Assembly: GCA_018881555.1 (NCBI GenBank)
Contig: JACAXG010000013.1
Coordinates: 12,476,479-12,540,478 of the forward strand
DNA: 64,000 nucleotides
Direction of reading: 5' to 3'
DNA from: Amblyornis subalaris
Taxonomy: Eukaryota > Chordata > Aves > Passeriformes > Ptilonorhynchidae
Positions 31,001 to 45,200 of the stretch are shown here, one piece after another (position 1 is the first letter of the stretch; each line of letters starts with the position of its first letter). A program made the position numbers and the translations under genes. The notes beneath the pieces are model-generated. The model was not told the DNA's origin. It did not search any database and saw nothing but the letters and a program-made list of their open reading frames with translations.

Positions 31001-33367
31001 ATTAAATACCATTGTAAACCCTACTACAACTCGGGGCNAGAACCTTTGCAGCACCAGTCAGTGCAGTTCTGTTTCAGGTAATGACATTATGCTAATTTTA
31101 ACAGCCNAGGATCTGGCCCGAGATGATAACTCTGAGCACGTATGAAAATAGAACAAGATTGGAGCTCAAAGTAAAAACTCTGCTCAGTTTAAACTTTGAA
31201 AGCTACTACTTACCCACATGATAGGACAAAACAGCTGTAAAGCACATTTGTCTAGAACAAAGGTGTTTAGTGTGTTATCCCGTAAGACAAGGGAGATTGG
31301 GGGCTTATGGGCATTGATAGGCTTATTCTAGAGAAATAAAGCTGGATGAGCACTGTAATTCAGGATAGAGGGAAGACAATTTATGTAGCAGAAGATGGTG
31401 TTTTTCATATGCTCCACATTCCTTTCATTAGTGCTTTCATTCGAGAAGGAAGATGATGCGTTCCTGACAAGGAGAGTAAATTACGACTTATCATTATCTC
31501 CTAAAGGTAGCAGTCCTGCCACATACAATGTTATACACATATTACCCTTCTATGTTTTCTGTTAAAATATATAATCTAAAAAAAAACAGAATAGACCAAA
31601 TGTAGGGGAGAAGTAACTTTCATCCTTAAAGTAAATTGACCTAAGTTTTTGTTGTCTTCTTTATTCAATCAAATTGTTTTTTCACAGCTCTGTGTCTGTT
31701 GGGTTCTACAGAAATTGTATAGAAGACATACTGTAAACTTTGGACAGGTTATAATTTTGTTAAACACCAAGAATTAGTAGCAGTACAGGACAAGCACTCT
31801 GCATAATTTTGAACAATTTATGAATTTGTCAGCTTTGAGGTGAACCACAAACCAGTCTTGGTTTACCTATAAATATGAAATGGCATTATAATATTTTCAT
31901 GTCTGATTAACTAAGCTTTAATTTTCAAAAAAAAAACCCAAATAAACAAACCCAGGACTAGAGCCAGTGTCATCATTAAAATTAAAATCTCATAAGAAGT
32001 CTTATGGTAATTTATTTCTATACTACTGTAATCTGAATTCTGTACTACTGTATTCTGATAACCCATGTTATTGCACCTCTGAATGTGCCTGCCTCAATCC
32101 TCTGCTTGTATCTAATCTATATACTTGCTTTAAATGCTCTGAAACTAAATAAATTAGTTTGCAAGGCTCTATGTTTATAGAAAAGTAGAGATTCAAAAGA
32201 TCAAGTATTGTTCACATCAGGTAGAGTGAAAATGTCTCTGCCTTAATTTAGAAGGATCAATTTGGAAAAGATGAGAGATAAATCACTTTCATTATGAACT
32301 CAGATCTTCCTGGAGCAGCGAGAGAGAATGCCAATCATTCTTGGTCCTGCTGTTGTGAGCTAATATATACCAGTCATGAAATGAATTCAAGTTATTTAAG
32401 ACATGAATTTGACCTTGGCCTTCAATTCCACAGCAAAAGGCACTTGGTAAAGCCTCTATGTTGATATTTTTAGTAAAGCATAATATACTTGCATGGATTC
32501 ATGATATAAGATAAAAATTTGGAAATTCATAATGTTACTGATAAAGTTTCTTTGAAAGACAGCTTGTACCATTCCTTTATTTATCAGGACTGAAATAGCA
32601 ACTGAAATTTCATTGCATCATTTCCATCGTAACTATTTTTGCTTTTTTTGCTCCTTTGTTTCTGGATTGAGAAAATATGAAATCCATATCTGTATCTGGT
32701 TTTATTTCTTTAGGAGAAATAATCTGCTGGTTTAGAATACAGGCTAAGGTAACTAGGGCTCTCAGTTTCACAGCTCAGCTGCTAATGGACCATGGCTCAA
32801 ACATTTCAGAAGTGCCTGAATGATTAGGAGTGTAAATGATCCTGAAAGCCACTGATATTTTGACTTCTAGGTACTTGAAGTGGTTATTCTAATGTTGTTC
32901 TCACAATGCTCTAACATTTCAATAGTAATAATGGCAGTTTTCATAAAGATACTCCAAATAAAATATACNTTAAAACTGCAATTTATTAACTTATTTTTTA
33001 ATTTAAATACACTACATGAGTCATTGGACCTTCAATGTATTTCAGAAGAAATGTCTCCAGGTTTATGTGTGGAACTCTTATTATATATTGAAGTGCTATT
33101 TTGAAGTCTTTGTGCTTCACCACCACAGCATTCCTGCAGTAAATTGTCATTGTTCAGGCCACCCCTGCTTTATTTATTTAATGTCAAATGTAAATTACTT
33201 CACTTTCNCATTCTCAGACCAGGTATCAAAATGACTTGAAGAGCTGCCTCAATTCGCTTGATTTCTCACCACGGTGCAAACTTTTCAGAGCACATGTCTT
33301 CCCATCTTCCAGACATCCTCTAGTGTGAAGTGACCCTTCTCGACGTTGTTTTTGTTTTCCTCTGTAG
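28050..33367 (+). other. TENM2: TENM2 intron between the EGF2-3 and EGF4-5 exons
   Basis: A 5.3 kb AT-rich phase-1 intron (gtagga to gttttcctctgtag). I see no transposable element with a clear family signature and no extra exon. The interval from about 30.8 to 31.15 kb is a little more complex than its flanks, but I cannot assign it. Confidence 0.85.
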
Positions 33368-33568
33368 TCGATTGCTTGGACCCGACGTGCTCCAACCACG
33401 GGGTGTGTGTGAATGGAGAATGTCTCTGCAGCCCGGGATGGGGAGGGGTGAACTGTGAGCTGCCCAGGGCCCAGTGCCCAGACCAGTGCAGTGGGCACGG
33501 CTCCTACCTGGCTGACACGGGGCTTTGCAGCTGCGATCCCAACTGGATGGGTCCCGACTGCTCCGTTG
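33368..33568 (+). CDS. TENM2: TENM2 exon: EGF-like repeats 4 and 5
   Basis: A 201-nt phase 1-1 exon encoding 67 residues, from VDCLDPTC to [14 protein letters not shown]4 has six cysteines. EGF5 ([16 protein letters not shown]) again has Tyr in place of the third cysteine (codon 33505-33507), leaving an odd cysteine. EGF2 and EGF5 are the two repeats that make the covalent cis-dimer in all vertebrate teneurins, so dimerisation capacity is intact here. The acceptor is gttttcctctgtag and the donor is TCCGTTG|gtaaga, a strong site. The exon is clearly more GC-rich than the flanking introns. Confidence 0.95.
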
Positions 33569-35012
<1,444 letters not shown>

Positions 35013-36163
35013 TAAGGACCCTAGTGCCTTCAGCTGTTGACCCTGGAGAAATGCAGATGAGCTCTTGGAATCATTTAAAATCAGTAGCAAACTGGTTTGT
35101 AGAGAAAAAAACAGAACAACAACAGCAAATTGCACATTAGTAAGTAAAGATGTAACAAGTGGTCCATCCCAGTATCACCCGAACCAAGGGTTTTCAAACT
35201 TAGCTAAGCATTGCTTTGTGTGAACAGCATCTTTTTCAATCTCCTGCTCTGATGCGTCAGAGCTCTCCTGCTGTTGTACATCACATCTGAAACACACCCC
35301 CACCCGCACCCCCCAGAGCAGGGGTCAAGTGGTGGGAGAATGAGTCTTCCTGGTGGGGCAGGAATATCTCCCTGGCATCCTGCTGTGCTGTGACAGTGAC
35401 CGTGGTGTTTGCACAGACAGGGCCAGCATGGGAGGGTCCGTGGGCTGCTGTGAGCCCCTGCCCTAAGAGCCTGCTGCTCACTGCAGCCTCCTCGGCTGTG
35501 CCATGTGTAGCCTGGGAAGTTCAAAAAGGTCCTACTTACACAAAGCAATGATGTTCTATCCTCTCAATTACCATGCTTGAAAATTTAGTCTCAAGAGGAA
35601 TAAATTGTTCCTAAATGAAGTTCTTTGTTTTGTCTCTACAAGCAGTCAGTCTATTTGGATTATTTTGAAAAGTTTCTCAAAACGAAGGAGAAAACTGTTA
35701 TTTTCCCTATGCTATAAGCAAAAATGGGAAATTCTCAGTGATCACAGCCCTTCTGAGAAGTCTGAACAAATTCATCTGGAACAAGAATATCCCAACTGCT
35801 TAGACTTTGATGTTCAGGCAAGTGTGCTTTTCTCCAGAGAATTTTTGGAGGACTGTGAGGTATACCTTACAAGAAACCTAGTGAGTGCAATTCCAAATTT
35901 AGAATGTTTTCATTATCCTAAGGTGGTGAATTTAACAAAGAAAAGGGTAGGTCAATTGAGATTTTCGTGGCAATCAGGGACCCTAATGGGACAGTCCTAT
36001 TACAAGTGAATTGTTATTTCTTTACTTAAAAGTATGGTGAGATTCTTGCATCCCTCAAGCTATTTTTCTTTTTCATTCCCCTCTGATTTCTGTCTGGATA
36101 TACAAACCATTTCTGATACACACATGAGTTGGAAACTAAAAGTATATTCTTATTGGCGAGATT

Positions 36164-36179
36164 AAAAAAAAAAAAAAAA
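36164..36179. repeat. A16 homopolymer run
   Basis: A perfect run of 16 A in the intron. I looked for a flanking duplication of the kind seen at 14.3 kb and did not find one. Confidence 0.8.
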
Positions 36180-39049
36180 GAAAAATTGATACATATTTTC
36201 GGGGCATATCCTTTGATGTTGTGGTGCTGCATGCTTCCNCCACACTGTGCTAATATGATTTAAATCAAAGCTTTTATGACTGAACACTTTGTGACCAGCA
36301 CAGATGCAGAGTGTTTCTTTCATAATTGCTTTCAGACTTCCATCCTATCAACATACCTCTGCTAGATTAATCCAGGCATTTTGTTTTCNTATTAAGTGCT
36401 TCCCAGATCTTTACAAAATGCCTAATATATAATTTTTTCATTAAATTCTGTAATAATTGCTGATTTCAAAGGTTGATGCTTTGCACAAAATTTGTTTTGC
36501 TTTATAGTCTCTTAGTAATATGCCTATGTTTAGAAGTAATTAGTGTATGTAAAGTCTTCATTACTGTGCAGACAAAAAGATGCCTTTTACCAAGATCTCA
36601 AAAGTATTCCAAAAATTGCAAGCTGAACTAGTGACCTCTGAAGTGAGATTTTAAGTCTGATTTTCAGAGCTTTGAACTAGATATTTTCCCTATGATTGAT
36701 GCATATAATCAATTATTTCCAGAGGAAGGGTGATACTTCTAAAGTGATTAAAATATGCATAAGCTTTTTTTTTGTTTGGTATGTATTAGGAAGGTTTCCT
36801 TGAAACTTAATGTGGTTCTGCCTGTGGCAAAGACAAGACTAGTGCAAAAAATTCAGATACACCCTTCTAGTTATCGTGGATCAAATTTGTGCAGTCAGAA
36901 GTTGTCTGTTGCATGCAGACAGATTCTTGTGACAGGCCTGTATTAGTAAGAATTTTCACAGGGTCATATCCTGAGGCCATTTACAAAAGCACTAAGTGTG
37001 ATGCCAGGAATGGGATTCAGCTCGGAGAGACAACTCAGAGTGACCCCACTGGTTTGTTTTACATGGGACTGAAACACAGAGTTCAGAGGATAAGGATGCT
37101 AAAACTTAATTTTTGTCAGTATTGGTACAAAAAATGCTAGAAGTTACCACTGGAAAATTTGTCCTTAGAGTGAATTGATACTTTGGTACAACCATGAGTT
37201 GCTCAAGATGTGTTAGTGTGAAGAACTGAAGTGCACCTAAATTTTACAGAAACTCATTCTAATTTAGAGTACTGCCTTTATGGTTTCACTTTCAGCTGAA
37301 AGTTTGACACACCATTTAATGTCAGAATTACTGAGGAGTGTCCACCTAAAAAGAAGCCACAATTTAGTCCTTTTTGGAAGGTACATGGCAAATTGCAGTC
37401 TGTCTGTCATAAGGCAGAAAACACGAATCCTGTAGGAGAGGTTATTTACTCTGAATTTCCATTTTTGCTGCACCTCNTCTGAAATGAAGTCAGCAGAAAA
37501 ACTTGCTTTCATTCCAGTGACTTCAGGCCAAATACACTTAGAACAAATTGGTCTAATTTGTGAGAAACAAAAGCAGATTTCTATATACAAACCAAAATGC
37601 ATTTCCTTTTGTTTGTGTTTCTTTACCAGTTTCATGTGCTATATTTACATGGCAGTGGAAAAGAAATCATCATAGCAGCCTGCAGGTATCCAAGTGTGTT
37701 CAGGATATTTTATTCTATTTAACAGCAAATTAGGCTTTGATAGGTACTTGACAGAATGCACACTCTTTGGCATTTCATTGTTGATTATCTAAGCTCGAAA
37801 GTTTTAATAGAAGTGTGTTTTCTCTCTGCATTATCTGGTTTTAAGAAAAGCATCCAGAAAATCCTCCCAGAACGGCAGTGTGAGCTCGGTGTTAACACAC
37901 TGTTTGTGCAAAGCAGCTTTTGTCTGTGTGCGGTAGAATTACATGTAAGAATCAATGCAAATGAGAATGAATGCACGTTCCAAGTTACACAGATTTTGAT
38001 AAATCTATATCCAAATAATATAGAAGTGAAATGAGTGGTGTCTGGTCTTGCTCAGATGCTGTACAGAGCAGAGCAGAACTTCAGTTCACTTTGCTGCTTC
38101 AGGTAAGAAAAGAAATTGCTTACTGGAGTGGTGATAAAGAAAATTAATCTTTTCCCAGTGCAAAAATAGACCTGTCAGGATATGTTTATTAAGTGATTAC
38201 TATTCATTGATTGCAATTATGGAGGAAGTTATAACTAAATAATAGAGGGTAATCTAGATGAGGAAAAAAAAATATTGGAAAACTAATAACAAAGTGAAGG
38301 AAAGGTATAGAAGTTGTTAATCTTGAACCAATTTCGTGACAGAAATTTAAGATGGAGGATTTAGCTTTTCCTTGAGTCATCTGAATGTTGTTAAAGCATG
38401 CTGTTATAAAACAGATCTGTTACTTTCACTGAAAATAATATCTGGATGTTTAAAAATGTTGGTTTTAAANGCTTGCAGAGGGTGTTCTGCATATAAACTG
38501 TTAAGATAGTATTCCAAGGACAGTGGGATATATATGGAGATCTTATGAAACAGTCAGAAATACCATTTAAAAAGTGCAATTCCATCTGTAATTCATATCC
38601 CTACGGCATGACCTCTTGTTAAATTATTGGTGAAAATCACACTGTGAGACCAGTGAAACCAGGATTTAATCCTAAATATTTACTTGGAAAATTTAAAAGT
38701 CTGCAAATGGATCTTTTAAGGTGAGCTCTCCCCAGAAGGTGATATATGAGGTTTTCTTTGTGGCTGCCTGTCATATTCCCAACACTTGCTCTTGTCTGCT
38801 CATGTCCTACATTAGATGTAGGTTAAGCACTCCTTTTCAGACAGAAAGTGGGAAAAGATTGTACTCAAGGCTATTTGGTAATATGGATATTCTGCTGCAG
38901 ATTTTGATCCAGACAGTTCTTATATTTTCTGTTCCTTTTTTTTTATTTTCAATGCAAATGAGCTATAACCCTGCTACAGACATTGAAGCTCAACCTCCAC
39001 TTGCCTCCCTGACAAAACCCAAACAAGTTGTGTCCATCTCTGCAGGCTC

Positions 39050-39230
39050 TGCTTAGGTTCATTTAGCTTGGAAAAGACCTTTAAGATCATCAAGTCCAAC
39101 CATAAACCTAAGACCTTTCCTGGCCTTGGTAATGCTNTTTGAAACCTAACTCCAGAGGTGAGGATCTGCCACACTCTTTCCCCCACTGAGTCCCTGGCTC
39201 CTGTACTAAAACCGTCAAAATTGTAGGACA
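39050..39230 (-). repeat. CR1 LINE fragment (antisense, 3' end)
   Basis: Contains 'agcttggaaaagaccttta' and 'agatcatcaagtccaacc', the classic reverse-complement signature of the 3' part of avian CR1. A diverged continuation runs through 'cctggccttgg' and 'ccactgagtccctggc'. The copy is 5'-truncated. The end towards 39230 is uncertain. Confidence 0.8.
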
Positions 39231-42200
39231 TATTCCTTAGTAAATAAGGGATTTGGAANTCTGTATTAGCTCTATATCTTACCTTCTATGTTTTCAGGGC
39301 CTTGAATAAAGGAGAAGGATTTGAAAGAACCAGAATCCTGTCACCTACATGGTGGAAAATAACCAAACATTTTCAGATACATAAAAACGTACAGGAAAAA
39401 GAAAGGACTCTGTGTCCAGGATGATTAAGAAGTTTAAGTTGCAGTACAGGATGTTTGTGTTAGGTGTTAGGAAAAGCCATGTTACAGTAAATATAAAACT
39501 GAAGTAGGTTGTCCAAGCAAGTTGTGAACTCCTCATTCATGCAGCTTTTAGCCAAACATCTGTCAGGAGCAGCAGAGAGGTAATTCACCCTGCCCTGGGC
39601 AGCAGGCTCACTAGGAAATCATTGAACTCCATGAGCTCTCTTCCAGTCTCCTTCTAAATGAGCTCAAAAGGAAGCATTCCTTCTAAGGACTGTATTTTAT
39701 AATGGCCTCTGTTAAGATTTGTGCTGTCATCCCCTTTAAGAATCTAATGCCGTTCTTGGAAGTAGAATTGATCATTCATCCAGCCAAGGAGACCAATCTG
39801 TGTGTTCTGTGTTTGCAGAACAATGGGTTATCAATGTGGGTATTGAGCCACTCTGAAACATCCAAACAAACCTACACCCAGTAGGTAAATATTTTAAATA
39901 CTCTCCCTTTAAAGCACCAGGACTCGCCCAGGTGAACACTGTGTGGATAGTATTCCGCCTCTGGTTTTAATAAAAAATNGTTCACCAAAAACTTCTCCCC
40001 CCGAATGCTCTGGGATGACTTTTCCAGCTTTTAGACATGTTTATATTTTCTATCAACCAGGTGGAATACCACAAGTAAAGTGTAAAGATTTGGTTATTTA
40101 CCTTATCATGAAGTCAATAATCGATAGAAACATTAATAACGCGGCATTGTGTTATCTTTGGATATAGCAAGATATTTTTGTCCCATGATAATGGTCTTTG
40201 TGTCAAAGATTTTTTCTTCTACTCCTGATTTCTCTTGTTGTAATTACAACGGTAATGATTCAAAGATGAGGCAATTTTCAGGAGAGATGGAAAGTGTGTG
40301 GGAGGAGGCAGTGGAAAGCCATCGTATCTGACAAAGAGCAATTTAGAAGGAGCTAGATATATTAGACTTCTCCAATGCATTTCTAACTTAAAATTAATCT
40401 GTAACAGTTTATAACCTATCAAGGCATAAAAAACCCTCTAACAATGATGACAGGAATTTAGATTGCATGCTCTTGGGGAGGGAGGAACACATTTTTTCAT
40501 TTTATTTGAAAAATGCATAGAATATTTGGGTCATGACCACTTTTCATTACTGGTTATATAGAAATATGTTGGTGATGACGACCAAAAATGTTAGAGATGG
40601 CTGCTTCTGAATGTGCAGAATCCACTTCCTCACCTGCATGACACAGTTATCCCGTTGTTTTTANACCAGGAAGCAGGTTTCTTGTGGGGCAGCCTTTTAG
40701 GTATGTGGTGCCAAGCTTTCATTGGAGTTATAGGGTGGTTCCCCCNGTGCCTCTTCAGCAAAGCAGAACAGCAGGTACCTCATGAGGAAACCTGAGAGAT
40801 TCTCAATGATGTCTGTCACTCACGGCATGTCATTCACATTTTCCCTTCCATCATGCAAACACAGAGAGTCTCAGAAGGCATAAATTTTCCTTATGAAGTG
40901 GAATTTTGGTCACATGTATCATGTTACGTTTTATAACCAAAGCCAAAGNAATGTGCTAGTCAATTAGAAATCATCTAGTTCAGCATCTCTGTGCTTCAGT
41001 AAAGGTGTAAGTTCCTGGTAAATAAATATCTGGTAAATAAATTTCTTCCTGGAAAGCTGATGCTTTNTATCTATCCCAGCTACATTTGCTATGGAGGTGC
41101 TTTGTTGGCTTTGTAAACGTTTCATCCTTTATTTCACCTCCAAAACTTCTGAAGGAAATCCCTTGGCTGCAGAGTCCCCAGATTCCACACTATGTAGATA
41201 GCTCTTGCTTGAGATTTCTGGCTCTGGTTTGTAACTTTGCAAATTCTTGTACCAAAGACTGAAATATACTGGCTACTTTTGTGGATCAGGGATGAGTAAA
41301 CTTTCTGAACAATTTCTGTAACGCTAAGGAATCCAGAACCACGATATGCATCCAGTTAACTTTATCATAGCCGAGCAAGGTAGCTGATTATAAATATTTG
41401 GAAGGAAATGTTCTGTGTAGAGATTTATGTATAGTGAGAGTGGTTTGACTTTCAAGGAGTTTAGAAACAGAATTCGTTTTCATTTGCAGAATTTACACGG
41501 GGCAGCTGGGGATCTTTTTTGGCTGAAAGGCAAGCTTACTCATGAGGAAGAACTTTCCTGTTTGCATTCTTTGCTGAGGGCTTCCTGTAAATGATTGAAA
41601 CATGTCACAGCTCAGTGTCAGAACACTTGAGTGGCTTTTTTTCTTTCTCTTTTTATAGAATATTTGCAGAACATGACCTTATTTCTTCCCTTTCTAGCCC
41701 AAAAAATTTAATGAGTACGTTTTCAGCAAAACTTCCTGCATTTTGTCTGGTACTTCAAAGGTGCACCCAGAAGATACTGGTGAATAGTTTCCCAAACTAA
41801 AACTGCATTTCTTTTTTCTCTTTTTGGAGGGCCTTCTCCATGAGTTATATTGATTTTCTGGCCAATTCTTGAACTCTTAAAAGACCACAAAAAAGGAGGG
41901 AGGGCAATCAATCAGGGAGCTGATCTAACTTTTGAAAGGGCAGAGCTGATTATGCTGTTCATAGGAGTATTCCCAGAGTCAGACAATCTTCTCTTCTCCT
42001 GCAGATAATATTTTCTGTATTATTTTGTACCCTGTGGTGTCAAGCAGAGCTTCAGCAAGCAAGTGAATTACATGGTGTTGCTGGATACAAAACAACAAAG
42101 ACACGGGAATGCTTGTGAGAGGTCAGNGACATGGATTGTACAGAGAGAGAAAGGTAGTACTGGATCCTGAGAAACAGATATGGATATACATATATATAAT

Positions 42201-45200
42201 ATTTATACTTACTGAGAAAGAAATACAAAAGAGAACAATACCTGCCCATCCTTTTGAGGCCTGCTGTTAGTATTCNTGTTAAAGATACCTTTTTCTGGAT
42301 CTCTTGCATTCTTGCTTATACATTCTCAAAGTATAATTCTTGCATTTTCAGTATCAGTTTCATATAATCTTTCATGCTTGAAGATGCAAATAAAGCCAAA
42401 TGTGTTTTGCCTGACTGCTGCAAACTCTGTGGAATAACATTTCAGATGCAAAGCTTTGCAAAGGTTTTTTTTTTTCAGCTTCTTGCCAATTTTTTATCAA
42501 ATTAACAGTAGGATCCATTANAAGTTAGAGACTTGTCTTCCTAAGATATTTGATGCTTTTGAAATTCTCGACTCAATATTTTCTTAATTTAATGTTGTAT
42601 TAAAAATATTAGTGTCAGAAATAAAAAGGAAAAAATGGTCTCTGTAGCACCTCTGAAGTGTCAGTTCAGGATTTTGCTGTGTGATCTATTCAGGGCTTCG
42701 GGGAAAAATGAAACTATTGAAAGCCTTCTCTTTAAGCTGTCAGTTCTCTCTTGTGCAGTAACTACTCACTGAGGATGAATACACACTGATGCTGAATATT
42801 GATACATCCTTCTTTCACTAAAAGCCCTTACTTAGACAGTTCTTTTAAAGATCTTAAAGAATGAATATGGGGACTTGTTCAGAACACAANTTATGAGGTA
42901 TCATGAGCCATTCTTATTGAAGAAAGTTTTTACAAAATTTANGTTATCCAGCTTTTTTCCCTTGTTCCTTCTTTCTTTCAGTCCCTGTTCTGACCTGCTT
43001 ATGAAATGCTCAATAGGATAATGTCTCTTCTGGAGATTACTCCTGTATGTAGCCTCAGCCAATTTCATTTTACATACAGTTTTTCTATACACATAAACAG
43101 AAGCAAAGCTTGCTGTCCANCAGAAATCATCATATAATGTAGTATAACTCATTTGCCCGAAGAAATTCCAAACATAATTTGGGTTACTGAAATGTAAGAG
43201 CTAAATACAAACTTGAGTGTTCTTAACATCATTTGGGTCTGATGTTATCGTCCATGTTNATCTCTTTATGGGGAAAGTGCAAATAATTGTAAAAATATTG
43301 AGGTCGCTATTACCTGATTTATGGCTACCAAGCAATTGTAACTGTGTAGATTTGTACAATTTCCAGCACATTCTGCTGTCATGTTTTCAGTGACGTAGTA
43401 TTGATTGACATATAACTGTCCATCTCAGTCTGTCAGTTGTCTTCAAAACACATCCATGCTGGGATAGATGGAGACAAAGCAGTGCTGGTGTCTCATTAAT
43501 CTTGCAGCACTTCACAGTCATACTGCTCAAAGTCAAAGGAAAAGCAGGACATGATATATTAAGGTTACTGTGTTTGTCGTCATTCCCTCTTCATTCCCTA
43601 ACAGGATTAGAGCAGAAAGGATTCATGGCCCAGCTGTTCCCTGAGGATTTTCAAATCTGAGAGCTGGCCCTTAGCGCTGCGCGCTGCACGCTTAAATATT
43701 TCACTCCCAAAAAGTACCTCTCCTAAACAGTTAAGCAGTTTTCATGGAAAAGTAATAAGTTTGCTTTCACAAAGACTTCAGTGTGACATGGATCATAACA
43801 TTACTCCTAATGAAAACTTAGGCAGAGGAGACGTGGCNGCCTGCTCATCCATGTGAAGCTTTTCTCCCTCTCATTCTACTACACTTAAAAGATATTTTTA
43901 GTCCTGCCTTGCTGTAATCAGCCGGTTGTGTGGCCCTTGACTGNTGTCTGATATCTGGGACGTGTTGCCTTTTCTTGTGGTGTCTCATTGGGTTTTGGGA
44001 GTGCAGGGAGTCCCAGATGTCCAAGTGTGGAACAGCCTCTGGCTTCTCTCAAGCATGGTTTGCCAAANGGCCCCCACATCCTGCCCTCCTCACTTGTACT
44101 TTCTCCGTTCCACAGTGCCTCTTCAAGGGCCGTGGGTGTCCTGCATTCTGGGACTCATCATTTTGACAAACAATCAGTCAACATCAGAGTTCATTGCTCT
44201 TTTCTAATCCCACCGAATTTTTGTTTTCTAGTTGCAGTTTTTAACAGTCCAGTGCAAAGCAGGTTGATCAACTCAGCATCAGGAGATGGTGGGCTGCTTT
44301 TAAAGTTCTGTAAAATTAGATATCATCAAAATAGCTGTTAGGAAAGGTTGAAGTATTTCTTTTTTAAATGTTCTGGTATGATTAGAGTAGATTGAACTGC
44401 ATGAGCTGATAGTTAATTGTTCATATATTTGAAAAGTATAAACACCTTTAACATTTTAGCATATTTGTACAGGAACCCATATAAAGATAAACTTCTTCTC
44501 TGGTTAATTATAAAATTTCAGATGAGTTTTTTCTTTTTAGGTAAATGTTGGAAGACTAAAGTTATTCAAGAGTCTGAAAAAGGACTGATATTCATAATTC
44601 GTCTAGACCACATATGTTTTAATTTGCCTTCAAATAGTTTTTCATTGCATGGAACAACTGAGCCAAAGAGCCACAGTGCATCAAGATGCAGTCCCTGTTC
44701 TGAAGAGAATTAGTAGGGATAATACCTTTGGTATCTAAGAAATAAATATAATGGTGTAATTGTGATTANAACCATTCCATTCTTTTTAATTAAAAACTAA
44801 ATCAGTTTGTAATGAAAAATATTACTAGGTTGCTAGGTTGTGATTTTAGGCTANAGGCGATACTGAGAGGACAATTATCCAAAAGCACAAATTAACAAAG
44901 AAAAAAGAGAAAAAATATCAGTTTAGNAATAGCATTTTTTGCCTAGAACATAGTGGTTTATTGATTTTACAAGTGGTACTGCTTCAAATACTGTGATTTT
45001 CCAATTGTTAGGAAAGGTATCAAAAGGAATTGCTGAGTTTCTTGTGGAATGAGTTCCTGAAGAATAGCACTGAAGCTATTTTTGTAAATTCAGCATGTAC
45101 AAACACAAACCCCTAAATGTCCCAGAAGATGCTGATTCTCCTAAAAACGGAGACACATTAGTACAGATGAGAGAACTGACTTTTTGTTTCAACCACTGGG

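Noticed and set aside
35605..36009. 134-residue + strand open frame about 0.7 kb after the EGF7 exon
   Set aside because: The residues look somewhat protein-like, but I recognise no domain, it does not continue the teneurin sequence, and no flanking splice sites in phase 1 stand out.
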